Shown here one piece after another: positions 1-14,792 of a DNA stretch of 64,000 nucleotides. Position 1 is the stretch's first letter. Each line of letters begins with the position of its first letter. The notes below the pieces were generated by a model. That model was not told the origin of the DNA. It ran no database searches and was given only the letters and a program-made list of their open reading frames with translations. The position numbers and the translations under genes were made by a program. This DNA comes from Tubulanus polymorphus. Lineage: Eukaryota > Nemertea > Palaeonemertea > Tubulaniformes > Tubulanidae. The stretch spans positions 2,964,485-3,028,484 of the forward strand of contig NC_134027.1 of assembly GCF_964204645.1 (NCBI RefSeq). The letters are read 5' to 3'.

Positions 1-47
1 GTACTGAATGATGCAATCTTTTTAAATTCCTTAATTTGTTCTTCTAG

Positions 48-291
48 ATACATTTGTATAAAAGGTGTATTTATTCTGACAACAGAATGCGAGTCTCTCA
101 TTGTTACTTTGGTTGTTACATTGAGAAAATTCACTAGCCTCATCTTCTCAATCATCTATTTCCAAAACCCATTCACTATCTACCACTGGATCGGTACTGC
201 TCTAGTATTTGGTGGTACCCTGATATTCACAGAAACGTTTACCAAGATAAGAGATGCATTTATACCACCAAAACGCAAGAAGGCAGATTAA
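48..291 (+). CDS. SLC35B4: SLC35B4-like nucleotide-sugar transporter, last coding exon (5' partial)
   Basis: This is the terminal coding exon of a solute-carrier 35 family transporter. It follows a pyrimidine-rich tract and CTTCTAG acceptor ending at base 47 and runs to TAA at 289-291. The roughly 80 residues include TTECESLIVTLVVTLRKF and IYFQNPFTIYHWIGTALVF, which match from memory the last two membrane helices of SLC35B4, a Golgi/ER carrier that brings UDP-xylose and UDP-GlcNAc into the lumen. The C-terminus KRKKAD has lysines at -3 and -4, a dilysine (KKXX) retrieval signal facing the cytosol. Upstream exons lie left of the window. SLC35B1 was considered, but the VTLVVTLRKF block fits B4 better. 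Confidence 0.88.
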
Positions 292-760
292 TGTGGCAGC
301 TAATTTACAAAGATCCAGCTGATTATCTTGCTACGTGAAATTTTGATTAGGCTTTTGTTTGTTTAAATGTGATAAACGTGTTATTTTTACAAACCATATT
401 AGCTGTAATGTAGGATTGTTTTTAATCTGTTATATCGATCAGAATTATATTGTATTATGCTTTCCTTGTCTTATAGTTTAATCGTCTCATAGTTTCTATG
501 TATAACTATTACTAAATTCGTGTATTGTGTATTTTGAAGACAAAATATAGAATTTTATCTTATCAGAAGTTTTTGTGTCACTTTTGTTTTACTCAGTCGA
601 TTTAGTGCTTCAGCTTGATCAATTAATTGATTTCATTGTTACCAAAGAAGTTTTGCACGGATATTAACTGTATAAATCGGGTACAATAACTTTTACAATA
701 TGTCGTTCTAAGTTGAGGAATTTACATGGTTGTTTATCGGTGCAAGTTACATGTCATATG

Positions 761-766
761 AATAAA
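761..766 (+). terminator. Candidate polyadenylation signal AATAAA for the SLC35B4-like gene
   Basis: A canonical AATAAA lies 470 bp after the SLC35B4-like stop codon and before the next gene on the strand. The stretch between (292-760) is AT-rich, has no ORF of note and is best read as 3' UTR. The assignment is inferred from position only. Confidence 0.5.
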
Positions 767-1322
767 TCGAAAATCCGGGAGTCCAGATCTTAGTCCGTAC
801 TTGTTCCGATCGTGACTAGCACATCGGGTTCAATCGATATAGCAGTAAACAAAAAGTCACTCGTCGCTGAGCTATCTGCTGAACAGTACTGCGTAAGTAT
901 ATGACGGCGAGCCGTGTGATATTTTTAACATACATGAATACAATATCCGAATAGTTTGGGTTAGTTACTTCGTTATTGGGCTCAGAAGGAATTACCGTGG
1001 GAAGATGGGTGCATATTCAATCAAAACTTGCATATCATTGGCACGTTATGTTATTCGATATGTTCGCTGAGGGCGGGACTGGGTTATTAGTTCGGCAATA
1101 AAAGTCGATTACATTGGAATGCACCTGCCTGAGATGAGTTTCAGATAAAACTGATTAATTTCGCTTTCACGCCATTGAGACAATACAGGCCGCAGCTGTG
1201 CAGGTGCATCTGAGTAGCCAAATGTAATTCTATATACGACTAAACACATGAACTCATTTTGAAAAGTCCATCCACGATCGTAACTGTACGAAAATGTTTT
1301 TTTCTAGGCAATCAATAATACC
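767..1322 (+). other. Intergenic / 5' UTR region before the YbaY-like gene
   Basis: No coding exon is recognisable. A T-run plus CTAG acceptor ends just before the ATG at 1323 (tttttttctag), so a non-coding first exon of the next gene probably lies in this stretch. I could not place its donor. Confidence 0.4.
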
Positions 1323-1694
1323 ATGGCGGTGAAAATTTCGGGACAAATAAAGTTCGCTGGAGGTGAACCGGAGTCCTTTCCCAGTGGCTCGTTTATGACC
1401 GTTAAATGTGAAGATACATCTCTGATGGACGTAGCGGCCGTATTACTTAAACACTGCACAATTGACGTGTCTGATTACAAGAAAGGGAAACCATTGACGT
1501 ATGAGATGCAAGTCGATCCCCCAGCCGATCCCCGACCAGAGATTACAATGTCGTGTGTGATAAATGTCGGTTGGAAGGCCCAGGGACATGAGTGGATTCG
1601 CAGAGGAGATTACCTAAACGATACGTCACATCCGATACAGTTCCACGCCACTGACCCAGTCATTAGACATATTGAAGTGATTCATTATAAATAA
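1323..1694 (+). CDS. Small YbaY/YscW-like beta-sandwich domain protein, 123 aa
   Basis: The complete ORF lies in one exon: ATG in a good context (ACCATGG) 14-15 bases after a clear splice acceptor, stop TAA. The protein has no signal peptide, membrane helix or low-complexity tract. The pattern VKCEDTSLMDVAAVLLKH (residues about 27-44), then PLTYEMQVDPP and a long strand ending with RGDYL and HPI, resembles the domain called YscW / YbaY-like (the PF09619 type). In bacteria that domain occurs in small outer-membrane lipoproteins and secretin pilots, where it reads as 'V.LEDVSLADA...' followed by 'F.L.YDP'. Here no lipobox is present, so the eukaryotic protein is likely cytosolic; its function is unknown. 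Family assignment is from recall of the motif pattern and needs a profile search. Codon use looks native to the host. Confidence 0.72.
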   Translation: MAVKISGQIKFAGGEPESFPSGSFMTVKCEDTSLMDVAAVLLKHCTIDVSDYKKGKPLTYEMQVDPPADPRPEITMSCVINVGWKAQGHEWIRRGDYLNDTSHPIQFHATDPVIRHIEVIHYK

Positions 1695-2374
1695 GATATT
1701 TTCAAACTTTGTAATCAAATATATAAAGACGAACAGTTCTGTTAATTTTTTTCGAATTATTCATGTTATTGATCTGCGGACCCGACGAGCTTGGTGACAT
1801 TTTGAGTAGGCCTCTTGGCGGCTGTTTGGCAAAGATTAGTTTATTTATTTTGCGGCCCCTGGATGAGCCCCGCGGCTTAAAAGCTTCACTGGTGACACTC
1901 CCACATTGGCTACGTGAACGGTACGAATCTATGGCCCAGGCGTTTTCCAACCGGGAGGACGCAATGCCTGGAGGCACCACGGCTGAACCTCAGTCGCGCC
2001 GGGCCTGGCGGCTGCCCGGTCGACAACCAGTCCTCGCCACATCATAGTGGTTGTTTGGTTGTAGAATCTATAATCATATACTATGGTGGTCCTTTTCGAA
2101 TATATAGGCTGTATTTGATTTTGGAATCGAGTTCTAAAGTGATTGAGTTGGCAGAACTGGTAATGCCCGGAGAGCCGCGCTGGGTTTGCTCAAATTGGTC
2201 TTTCTGATTAAGATCCGGCCCTACGTCCGTTTATGAATGTCCGCAAAATAGTGTTTGTAAAATTAATTTAACGCTAAGTTCTCCACACCGGCGTGAATTC
2301 ATTGATAACTATTTACGTAAATCGAGGTTTTGTAATGTTTTTCTGGATGGTTTAAAGCAATTAGCGCGTTAACG
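1695..2374. other. Intergenic; GC-rich block at about 1770-2040
   Basis: Between two plus-strand genes. Positions 1770-2040 are markedly richer in C+G and CpG than the flanks. Overlapping ORFs on both strands here share no recognisable family and look like by-products of the composition. It may be a promoter or CpG block for AFG3L2, a non-coding RNA, or an old repeat. Nothing decisive is visible. Confidence 0.3.
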
Positions 2375-7396
<5,022 letters not shown>

Positions 7397-7730
7397 TGTT
7401 GATTATTCTCGTATTCTTAGGCAAGACAGAGAACTAGAATGAACAGTGCTGGTAGATGTTTCACAATGCTGCTGTTTATAATGTAAACTATCTGACTTCA
7501 GTTCCATCATATAAAATACATCAAACGTCATCCGTAGCTCGATACAGGATCAATTTACATTTAGAGACTGAAATATTTGTATGAGAGTCTATGGACTATG
7601 CACTGAACAGTGTACCAGGTTTTTAATTCTACATTACTTTGCATTAGTAGCATCATGAATTGAAAGGGTTTGATTTGAATGGTTGAATATAACTTAATTA
7701 ATTATAAATAACTTATATTGACATCAGTCA

Positions 7731-7736
7731 AATAAA
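7731..7736 (+). terminator. Polyadenylation signal of AFG3L2
   Basis: AATAAA lies 335 bp after the AFG3L2 stop codon in AT-rich sequence, followed by a GT-rich stretch (AGTTTGTAC, GTTTGTTTTG), as expected for a cleavage site. Confidence 0.7.
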
Positions 7737-7749
7737 GTTTGTACATTAA

Positions 7750-8640
7750 CCATAAGTTTGTTTTGCTTCTTGATTTGAGGAAACATAAAACACTGGACTG
7801 AAAACCTGGTTTGTAGCAAGTCTTTTTGACTAACAAGTTACGTGAAAGACTTTTGTCACGGCATTCGAAATTGTGACAAATGTAGCCAACTAAGTGTTGA
7901 TCAATGCATTGACATTGATAACTAATATGTCCTCGTACATGATTGATAAGTGAGATTAATCCGACACAACAATTTGAGACAAGTTTCTTCCGTAAAAAGG
8001 CTTGGTGTGTACGGGATCAGTCTTCATAGGTCATAATCGTTAGGCTTTGTCTTTGAAATGATGAGCAGTTACAGTTACATCATGAGCGCAACTCGCAAAA
8101 TTGTGCCACTTCTTCCAGACACTACTACTAACCATGGGAAAAGCTAGTACCTGCAATTTCAAATGCAAGTATACCTATCATTTAAGGGGGTGATGTGGAT
8201 TGATAGCAACTCGATAAAGCAACTACATGTAAACCTTACTTCATTGTTACATTTTTATTACAACAAGGTCACATAGATTCACAGCCACAAACATACAGAG
8301 CATCGCGAAAACATATTGATATAAATTGAAAGCAATTGATTTTGAAATTGCCTCAAATAGTGACACGATATATAAACGTACGGACTGTAAAGTGTTGCCT
8401 AGAAGAATGAAGGAACATATTCTCAGTTCCTAAGTTATTACTTTTATTCAATTTATAATTTGTAAAATTTTCCTCCATTATCGTCATAAGTTTATTCTTA
8501 TTGACAATAAATTAAAATTACCTAAACTGCCGACTCATTTCATGGTGAGGCAGATTAGTTGTATTGCTAAATAGTTACTCGTAATGAATGTGTCAACATA
8601 CGCACGAAGAATATTGCATGAAGATAAATTAAATATAGCG
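7750..8640. other. Convergent intergenic space and 3' UTR of APEH copy 1
   Basis: No coding exon is seen. AFG3L2 (+) and APEH copy 1 (-) end towards each other here. Minus-strand AATAAA signals (TTTATT on the plus strand) at 8491-8496, 8443-8448 and about 8254-8259 can end the APEH transcript. Confidence 0.5.
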
Positions 8641-8641
8641 A

Positions 8642-11600
8642 TTACAGATGTTTAAAGAACCAGTGCACAATATTAACAAATGCATCAGCCTCTGTATCGA
8701 CCTTGTTAAGAGGATGGCTATTGTCTGGATATGCTAACAATCTAAAAGAAAGAACAACACATTAGAAACGAGGATACAACAGAAATACTGCTCGAAATCA
8801 ACAGATAATTGTTACCTAGTCTTTACACCACGAGCTTTGAGCGCTCTTATATATTCGTGTCCTTGTTTCGGGGGAACGCGAAGGTCATCCTTTCCCAACA
8901 TGATCATTACAGGTGTTTGAACTTTATCAACGAACTGCATCGGAGAAACGTCCCACATTCTTTTCATAACATCGGGAGTTGGTAAACATTTAAAGTCATA
9001 GTCATGACCTGACTCGCAATATGTCCTACAAAATCATCATCTTGTTTAAATGGAGACTAGATTAAATGGATCATTAACTGCCATAATTTCTGATCAAACC
9101 TACCAATCGGGAATATCAGTGATCGTAGCCATAGCTGTAAAAAGAGTTTGACAAATATTAGGAGCATGGCTTATGGCTTCACGTTAGTGAGCTACTGATA
9201 TTACAGCAGCTTACAGTTAAATAACATGTTATGAATGACTGGCTTATTTGACTGATTTTGAACCCATAATCTATGGAGTTAGTTGTGAGTTAAAAGTCTT
9301 TATAAAGTTCTACTCATTTTGCTATTTTTAGGGTAACTTACTGGATAAGTTGGTGACAGGATTCCGTGCACAAGCTGCTTTATAAAATCCCTGAAAAAAA
9401 AAGATATTTTAACGCTAAAAAATATGAAATCCTGACAGATGTTCAAAAGTATGGAATATGCTAACTCACTGGATATTGACCGATGAGATGACAGGTAAGA
9501 AATCCACCATGAGAACCACCTAAAACACAACACTTATCCTTATCGACAGGATACTTATCGATTACTTCTTCAATAGCTGCCTGAAAGACACAGATGGATT
9601 GAATAAAATAGCTCTGATAATTCAAAATAGACAAAAGTGAACGAATAGTGAACTTACCTGAACATCTTGTACATCTATTGTTCCGATATGATTAGGTAAA
9701 CAATCGATGAAGTCTTGACCATAAGACCAAGATCCACGATAATTTACTGAAACACAATTACTGTGAGTATTTGTCATGGAAGCATTTCAAGAAACTGCGG
9801 AATATGTGTGAAAATGCATGAAATAACTTACCACAAACGATAGTGAAACCACATCTACACAGCCCAGCAATATACAGCATGAAATCACTATGAAATGATG
9901 AATGAGGTCCACCTAGAATATACATTTCATATACCGTCAACCTTGGTTCATCTGTGCCCAGTTTAACCGTATAAGTTCTTAATTTATACACATAGAGTGT
10001 TCCTGTTTATAAGTAACTTTATTCTCTTTTTAAGTTTTGTGTCTAATTCGTACTCCATAATGGGTATCTTCATTTATTCCATAGACAATTAATACGTGGT
10101 CCTACAGTCCAATTTCTATCAGGTCCATCCTGAGTGACACTGATTAACCGAGGTTGACTTTATTAAATTTATAAATGTGAGGCATCAGGTTTCAATAATT
10201 TCACTAGTGTATAGATACTGACCATGGGGGAAAATAATCACAGGAGATGCATTTATATCACTAGCTGTACTATTTCCAGGTCTTATCAGAATGCTTTCAT
10301 AGCTATTTATATTTTCTTAAAAGAAAAATTGAAAACAAAAATTTGCATTACGCGTATTTGAAATGGAAATGATGAATCTTAATTAAAATCAAGTTTTGAT
10401 AGTGAAGAGACCTGAATACTAACTGTAAAGTGGATTCATTCTTTCAGGAGGAACATCGTGTTTAATTACTGACCAATTTACATCATCGAGTACAACAGGT
10501 GGGGATTTATCAAGCTGGTACCATGTTATATTAGATTCTTGACCTTCAGCTGGTAATTTGCCTATAACCTGGTAATAATTAACCAGAATATATATGTACA
10601 AAAAATAAGTTTATCACTACAGTGTTCTCCGCAAGAAGTTGTAGGCAAGAGCGGTAGCCAACTACATTCACCCCTCTGAAAATCAGTTGCCCCTGTAGAC
10701 GAGTTGATCTCAATGTTTCCTGTCAATGTTCTACATGAGAATTTCTTTATATACCAGTAGTAGTGAGTTATTATCAGGGATGACACCAAAATAAAGCTTA
10801 ATATGCAATGTTTCGAAAGCTTTGCATTTGGCATCGATAACGTTACAGTAAAGAATGAATGGAGGCCCTGTAAAATCCCAGCTTATAGAGAACATCGAAG
10901 CCAATCATTGTTTTCTTACCATATGATGTGGACTATTTGGTGAAGAACGGACAGCAAGAATATAATCATCACAAACATCCAGCACACTACATACGCCATA
11001 TTCATCTACAATTTCATCATATATTCTCACATATTTTCAAATAACATCATTTGATTGATTGTATTTTCTGATTTATACATACTGCTTGAGATCTTTGTTA
11101 CTGCCTTCGTTTCTAGATTGATGACCAGTGTAACCTGTCGAATTTAAATTTAGCCGAATAACCACAAATCATAACAGCTGCAGTTAATCGTATAAAATGC
11201 ATTGCTACTTACTATAGAAGTTCGCCAATGTGAAGTTATAACTATTCTCCGACCGTCATTTGCCCAACACCTTTTAGGAAAGCCTTGCGCATGAATACCG
11301 GGAAACTCACCATCTGAAGACAACATAACAACATGTATCATTGATCAAAAAGGTCAAATTCTAAAATCATATTAACATCCATCTTAATTTCTACCTTCAG
11401 ATGAGCGGATTACATCAACAATTATTGAAGTTTTTTCAGTATTCCAGTTATACTGAAACAGAAATCAAATGAAATCATTATCAAATTAACTGCATGTATT
11501 CTGCATACATTGCTAAAACTGCGACGAATGTTTACCTGCATTAAACTACTGCACTGCATGTGCGGCCCTCCAACTTTGTTTTGTAACCATATTAGTTTGT

Positions 11601-13362
11601 TTCCATTCGGTGAAATGGATGGTGCACGCCGAGATGAAGTCTCCTCGTCATCGCATAATGATGCTGAAATTTATAAAAAGCAATTAAAATAGCGTGTACT
11701 AATTTTCAAAACCATTTTTTCCTGGGATCTTCTACTACTTACAGCAGCTTTTTGATTTAATATCGAAGTAAAAGACTGATGATCTGAAGATATGAAGAAT
11801 TCTTTTATTTGTATTAGTTCAATGAACATGAGGATAAGAGTTGAAGAGAAGCGTGAACAGATAGTACTGTGTAGGTTTAACTGATTTTATTTGCAGCGGT
11901 ACACGGAACCACCTATTTTCACATCTATTGTTTGATTGATACAATAGGCTGAATAAGGCTGAAAAACTCACTTTCTTTGTAGACAGTAAATTAAGCCAAG
12001 TCGGTATGGGTCATGACAGTAACCTATAAACACAATTCCATCATCCGTATGACGCCATTTTGGCTGAAAAGTAGAGATTTTTGGTGAAAGATATTAGTGA
12101 ACTTAAGTAAGTGGGTGTATAGGCTTTATAAGGAATCGTATATTTACTGTCGCAGGGGATAAATCCTCTGGTATTCCATCTAACACAGATATCTCTTCAG
12201 TTTCAATATCTAGAATACAGATGACAGGATGATGCAGACCAACAAGCTGTTCACCCCAGTCTTCACGGAATAGATGTTCATCACCCTGAAATAAAACAGT
12301 TGGATTCACAAAGAGAATTAGCCATCAGTCTTATATCAACCTTACGTGACAGATATAGATATAAATACCTTAGCAACATCTTCGGTAGCTTTTCTAGCCT
12401 CTTCCACGGATGTCGTGCTATTCTTTCGATCGAAAAAAGATTGCGTTTTTGTTAACTTTCTTTCTGCTAAGTACATGAGTTTTTCCTCAGAGGGGGACCA
12501 TTCTAGAGTACCAAACGCCCCTAGTGTCATAAACAAAGTTTAGAGTTTTAATCCGAGTCCGAATAATTTTGATATTTTCTGCACATTTCGACGTTTTTAC
12601 TTACCATCAGCTTTGTAGATTTTTCCATGTTTCTCAAAGGCCAGAATATCAATGTTCTTTATCTTAGTACTTTCTGACCATACCTTTGAAGAAACGAATT
12701 GTGTTACATACATTACCATCTAGGTATTCACAAATGTTTAAGCTTCACTTTAAAATCACATTTTCCACAAACCTCGATGAAAAATTTCTCATCTCCTTTT
12801 TTCGGTGTGAATTTACGGACAACAGCTCTATATTTTCCAGATGGTGAGATCTTATTGTACAATCTAAAGAGAAAACAACTTCCCAATTAAGTTTCTTTCT
12901 GAAATTAAATTTAATAGTATAACCTCGGGTACGTTGATAAGCTTTCATACTCATTTTGTATTTCTTGTGGTGGTGTCACAATAAGCGGTTTTATTTTCTC
13001 TTGCTCAGTTTCTAGGATGTAATGTTTTGTAAATTTAATTTTCTCAACTCGTTCTATATCTCTCTCAGTCCATTCTGTATATACATGTACATTCTTATCT
13101 TGGATATTGTACAATGAACCTTCAGTCGGAGTGGGATATTTAGCCAAATCCCGGTATATGTTTACAACCTCTTCAACCTGCAAGAAATTTTAGGCAAAGA
13201 TACTATCAATCTTAAAAATGGACAAATTCATTTTTATGAATGAATAGACAATAAAATTTGAATGCCGGCGCACATCACTGTATGACTTGTTGTTGACCTA
13301 CTGCGGAGAGTGTAAAAACTCACCATTTTTTCTCTGACATTCACAGATGAACTAGACATCAT
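8642..13362 (-). CDS. APEH: Acylaminoacyl-peptidase (acylamino-acid-releasing enzyme), copy 1, complete, 22 exons, 730 aa
   Basis: Cytosolic S9C serine peptidase that removes N-acylated residues from blocked peptides. Exons, 5' to 3' on the minus strand: 13324-13362, 12951-13177, 12773-12863, 12605-12683, 12369-12520, 12148-12285, 11972-12063, 11743-11783, 11536-11663, 11395-11452, 11213-11313, 11083-11134, 10920-11005, 10424-10568, 10223-10315, 9832-9912, 9658-9746, 9470-9580, 9342-9390, 9104-9134, 8816-9025, 8642-8741. The total is 2193 nt in frame. The N-terminal part forms the beta-propeller. The C-terminal alpha/beta hydrolase has HGGPHSS (oxyanion loop), nucleophile GGSHGG with Ser587, Asp675 in KDDLRVPP, and His707 in NSHPL. 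From memory these numbers equal the human triad (human APEH is 732 aa). The start chosen gives [13 protein letters not shown]; an upstream in-frame ATG (MFCHFAT...) is possible. The exon 2 donor was set at AATGA|GTATGA because this keeps the QNELYN join seen in copy 2. Confidence 0.95.
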
Positions 13363-13453
13363 TGTAGCGAAATGACAAAACATGAGACCTAACACTGAAA
13401 ATGTCACCAGATCGTGAACCGAACCCAATAGATAAGATCAACACCGATCAAAG
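13363..13453. promoter_or_regulatory. Compact bidirectional promoter between APEH copy 1 and MRPL42
   Basis: Only 91 bp separate the two divergent start codons, so both transcripts must start within or very near this interval. No TATA box is visible, as is usual for head-to-head housekeeping pairs. An AAGATGGCGGC sequence, which also matches a YY1-type element, covers the MRPL42 start codon. Confidence 0.65.
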
Positions 13454-14481
13454 ATGGCGGCGCCCATGATGAGAACAGCGACTTCGAAATTACGAACAAT
13501 TTTGCCTCAAACGCTGTCTGTTTGTAATCGTAAGTTATATATTAAGTTACACATGATGAATCATATTAAACTTTATACAATCAAATGGTTTTTACTTAAC
13601 ATATACTCTTGCTTTATGCTTTAAACGAGTTTTTTGCGTTGTAATTGCTAGTTTTCCTAAGTAGGTGGCAGCACTTGACGGTGTTATGTGCAGCGCAACG
13701 TTACTGCTCTGTGCATGTACAGTGTACATGTCCATATTTATTATTTTTCAGGATTTAGCCAGTCGAAATTTTACTTGGGGGCACCCGTTGACAAAACCTT
13801 TCCGTACGTATCTGTCTAAATGACAATCTCGGATACTTATTGTATCGCCTGCTGTTTACATACCATTCTCATATACATTTGTTTTATTAGAAACCCTGCG
13901 ATAGTTTTATCCAAAGATGGGGCGACTGTCGTGTGCTGGCACCCAGAGGAAGAATTCCCTTATGAATTAACCAAGGTAGATGTAATTATCATCCCTCATT
14001 TTCTCGGTTCATAACCTAGCCCTTGACGGTTAACTATTATTACATTTGTACATTTTAGCAAGTACTGTTACGAGATAACTTATGCATTGATCTTTTTATT
14101 TCAGCCATTACCAAGATCTGTTCCAGAAATGGAGGAGGTTTGTAGAATTAAAACGAGATATTTCCTTATTTTGATCAGAATTTCAACGATTGAACCAGAT
14201 GTATATTTTTCTATTTAGGGCGATTCCTTGTTGAAAGTTCAATATCTTGAGAAAGACAAATTCGAAGGTAAACCCATGGAAGTAGTAAATAGAGAGCTTG
14301 CTGAAATGTTTTATACTTCACGTCATCCATGGGACATAAAGTGAGTTTATTTGATAGACCTTATCCAAAAATGACGATTTGAAATCGTATCAATGGATAT
14401 TATGACGATACTTTCTTACTTTTTAGGCCACAAAAGAAGAGAATAAAGCCTAACCCACCAAAAGATCGTGAGAGCATCTAG
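13454..14481 (+). CDS. MRPL42: Mitochondrial ribosomal protein mL42 (MRPL42), complete, 6 exons, 140 aa
   Basis: Structural protein of the mitochondrial large ribosomal subunit. Exons: 13454-13529, 13752-13803, 13891-13975, 14105-14137, 14219-14340, 14427-14481; the total is 423 nt in frame with GT/AG borders. The first 25 residues are rich in Arg, Thr and Ser without acidic residues, so they act as a mitochondrial presequence. The diagnostic core is IVLSKDGATVVCWHPEEEFPYE followed by TKPLPR, then ELAEMFYTSRHPW and a C-terminal NPPKDR close to the end. The human protein has the same layout (TSDGRTIVCYHP, PYEHTKPIPR, FFTTKHRW, NLNPPKDR) and 142 aa. It is divergent from APEH copy 1 and convergent with APEH copy 2. 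Confidence 0.93.
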
Positions 14482-14516
14482 TCTTTAATTGATTTGTGTT
14501 TCATTGTTATTTTGTA

Positions 14517-14522
14517 AATAAA
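14517..14522 (+). terminator. Polyadenylation signal of MRPL42
   Basis: AATAAA 36 bp after the MRPL42 stop codon gives a very short 3' UTR. Confidence 0.7.
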
Positions 14523-14689
14523 TAGTGTACGTCAACAGAAATATAAGGTTTTCATTTGGTTGTTAGTAAGTCACGGCGTACTTTCTTGAAGAAAATGATT
14601 CTGTATATTTGGGATACATCTAGTTTCTTTACATACTCATATGACTGCGAAAAATTGCATAAAACAAAAACAATTCTTTCCAAAAATAT

Positions 14690-14695
14690 TTTATT
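14690..14695 (-). terminator. Polyadenylation signal of APEH copy 2
   Basis: TTTATT on the plus strand (AATAAA on the minus) lies about 100 bp past the stop codon of the second APEH gene. The two convergent 3' ends are thus only about 170 bp apart. Confidence 0.6.
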
Positions 14696-14792
14696 TGATA
14701 GAAACATTAAAACAAAAAATCAAGAACATGAATAGATAATAAAAAATCACATCCAATGTCAAAAAAATGTTGCAAATTCTATGAAGTAGATT

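Noticed and set aside
1702-2207. Three overlapping ORFs in the GC-rich block
   Set aside because: Mutually overlapping frames on both strands caused by low stop-codon density, with no family signal.
12924-12950. Alternative, longer end of APEH copy 1 exon 2 (donor GTTATA after CCCGAG)
   Set aside because: It keeps frame, but the upstream donor GTATGA gives the QNELYN join that matches copy 2 and human APEH spacing, so the extra 27 bases are treated as intron.
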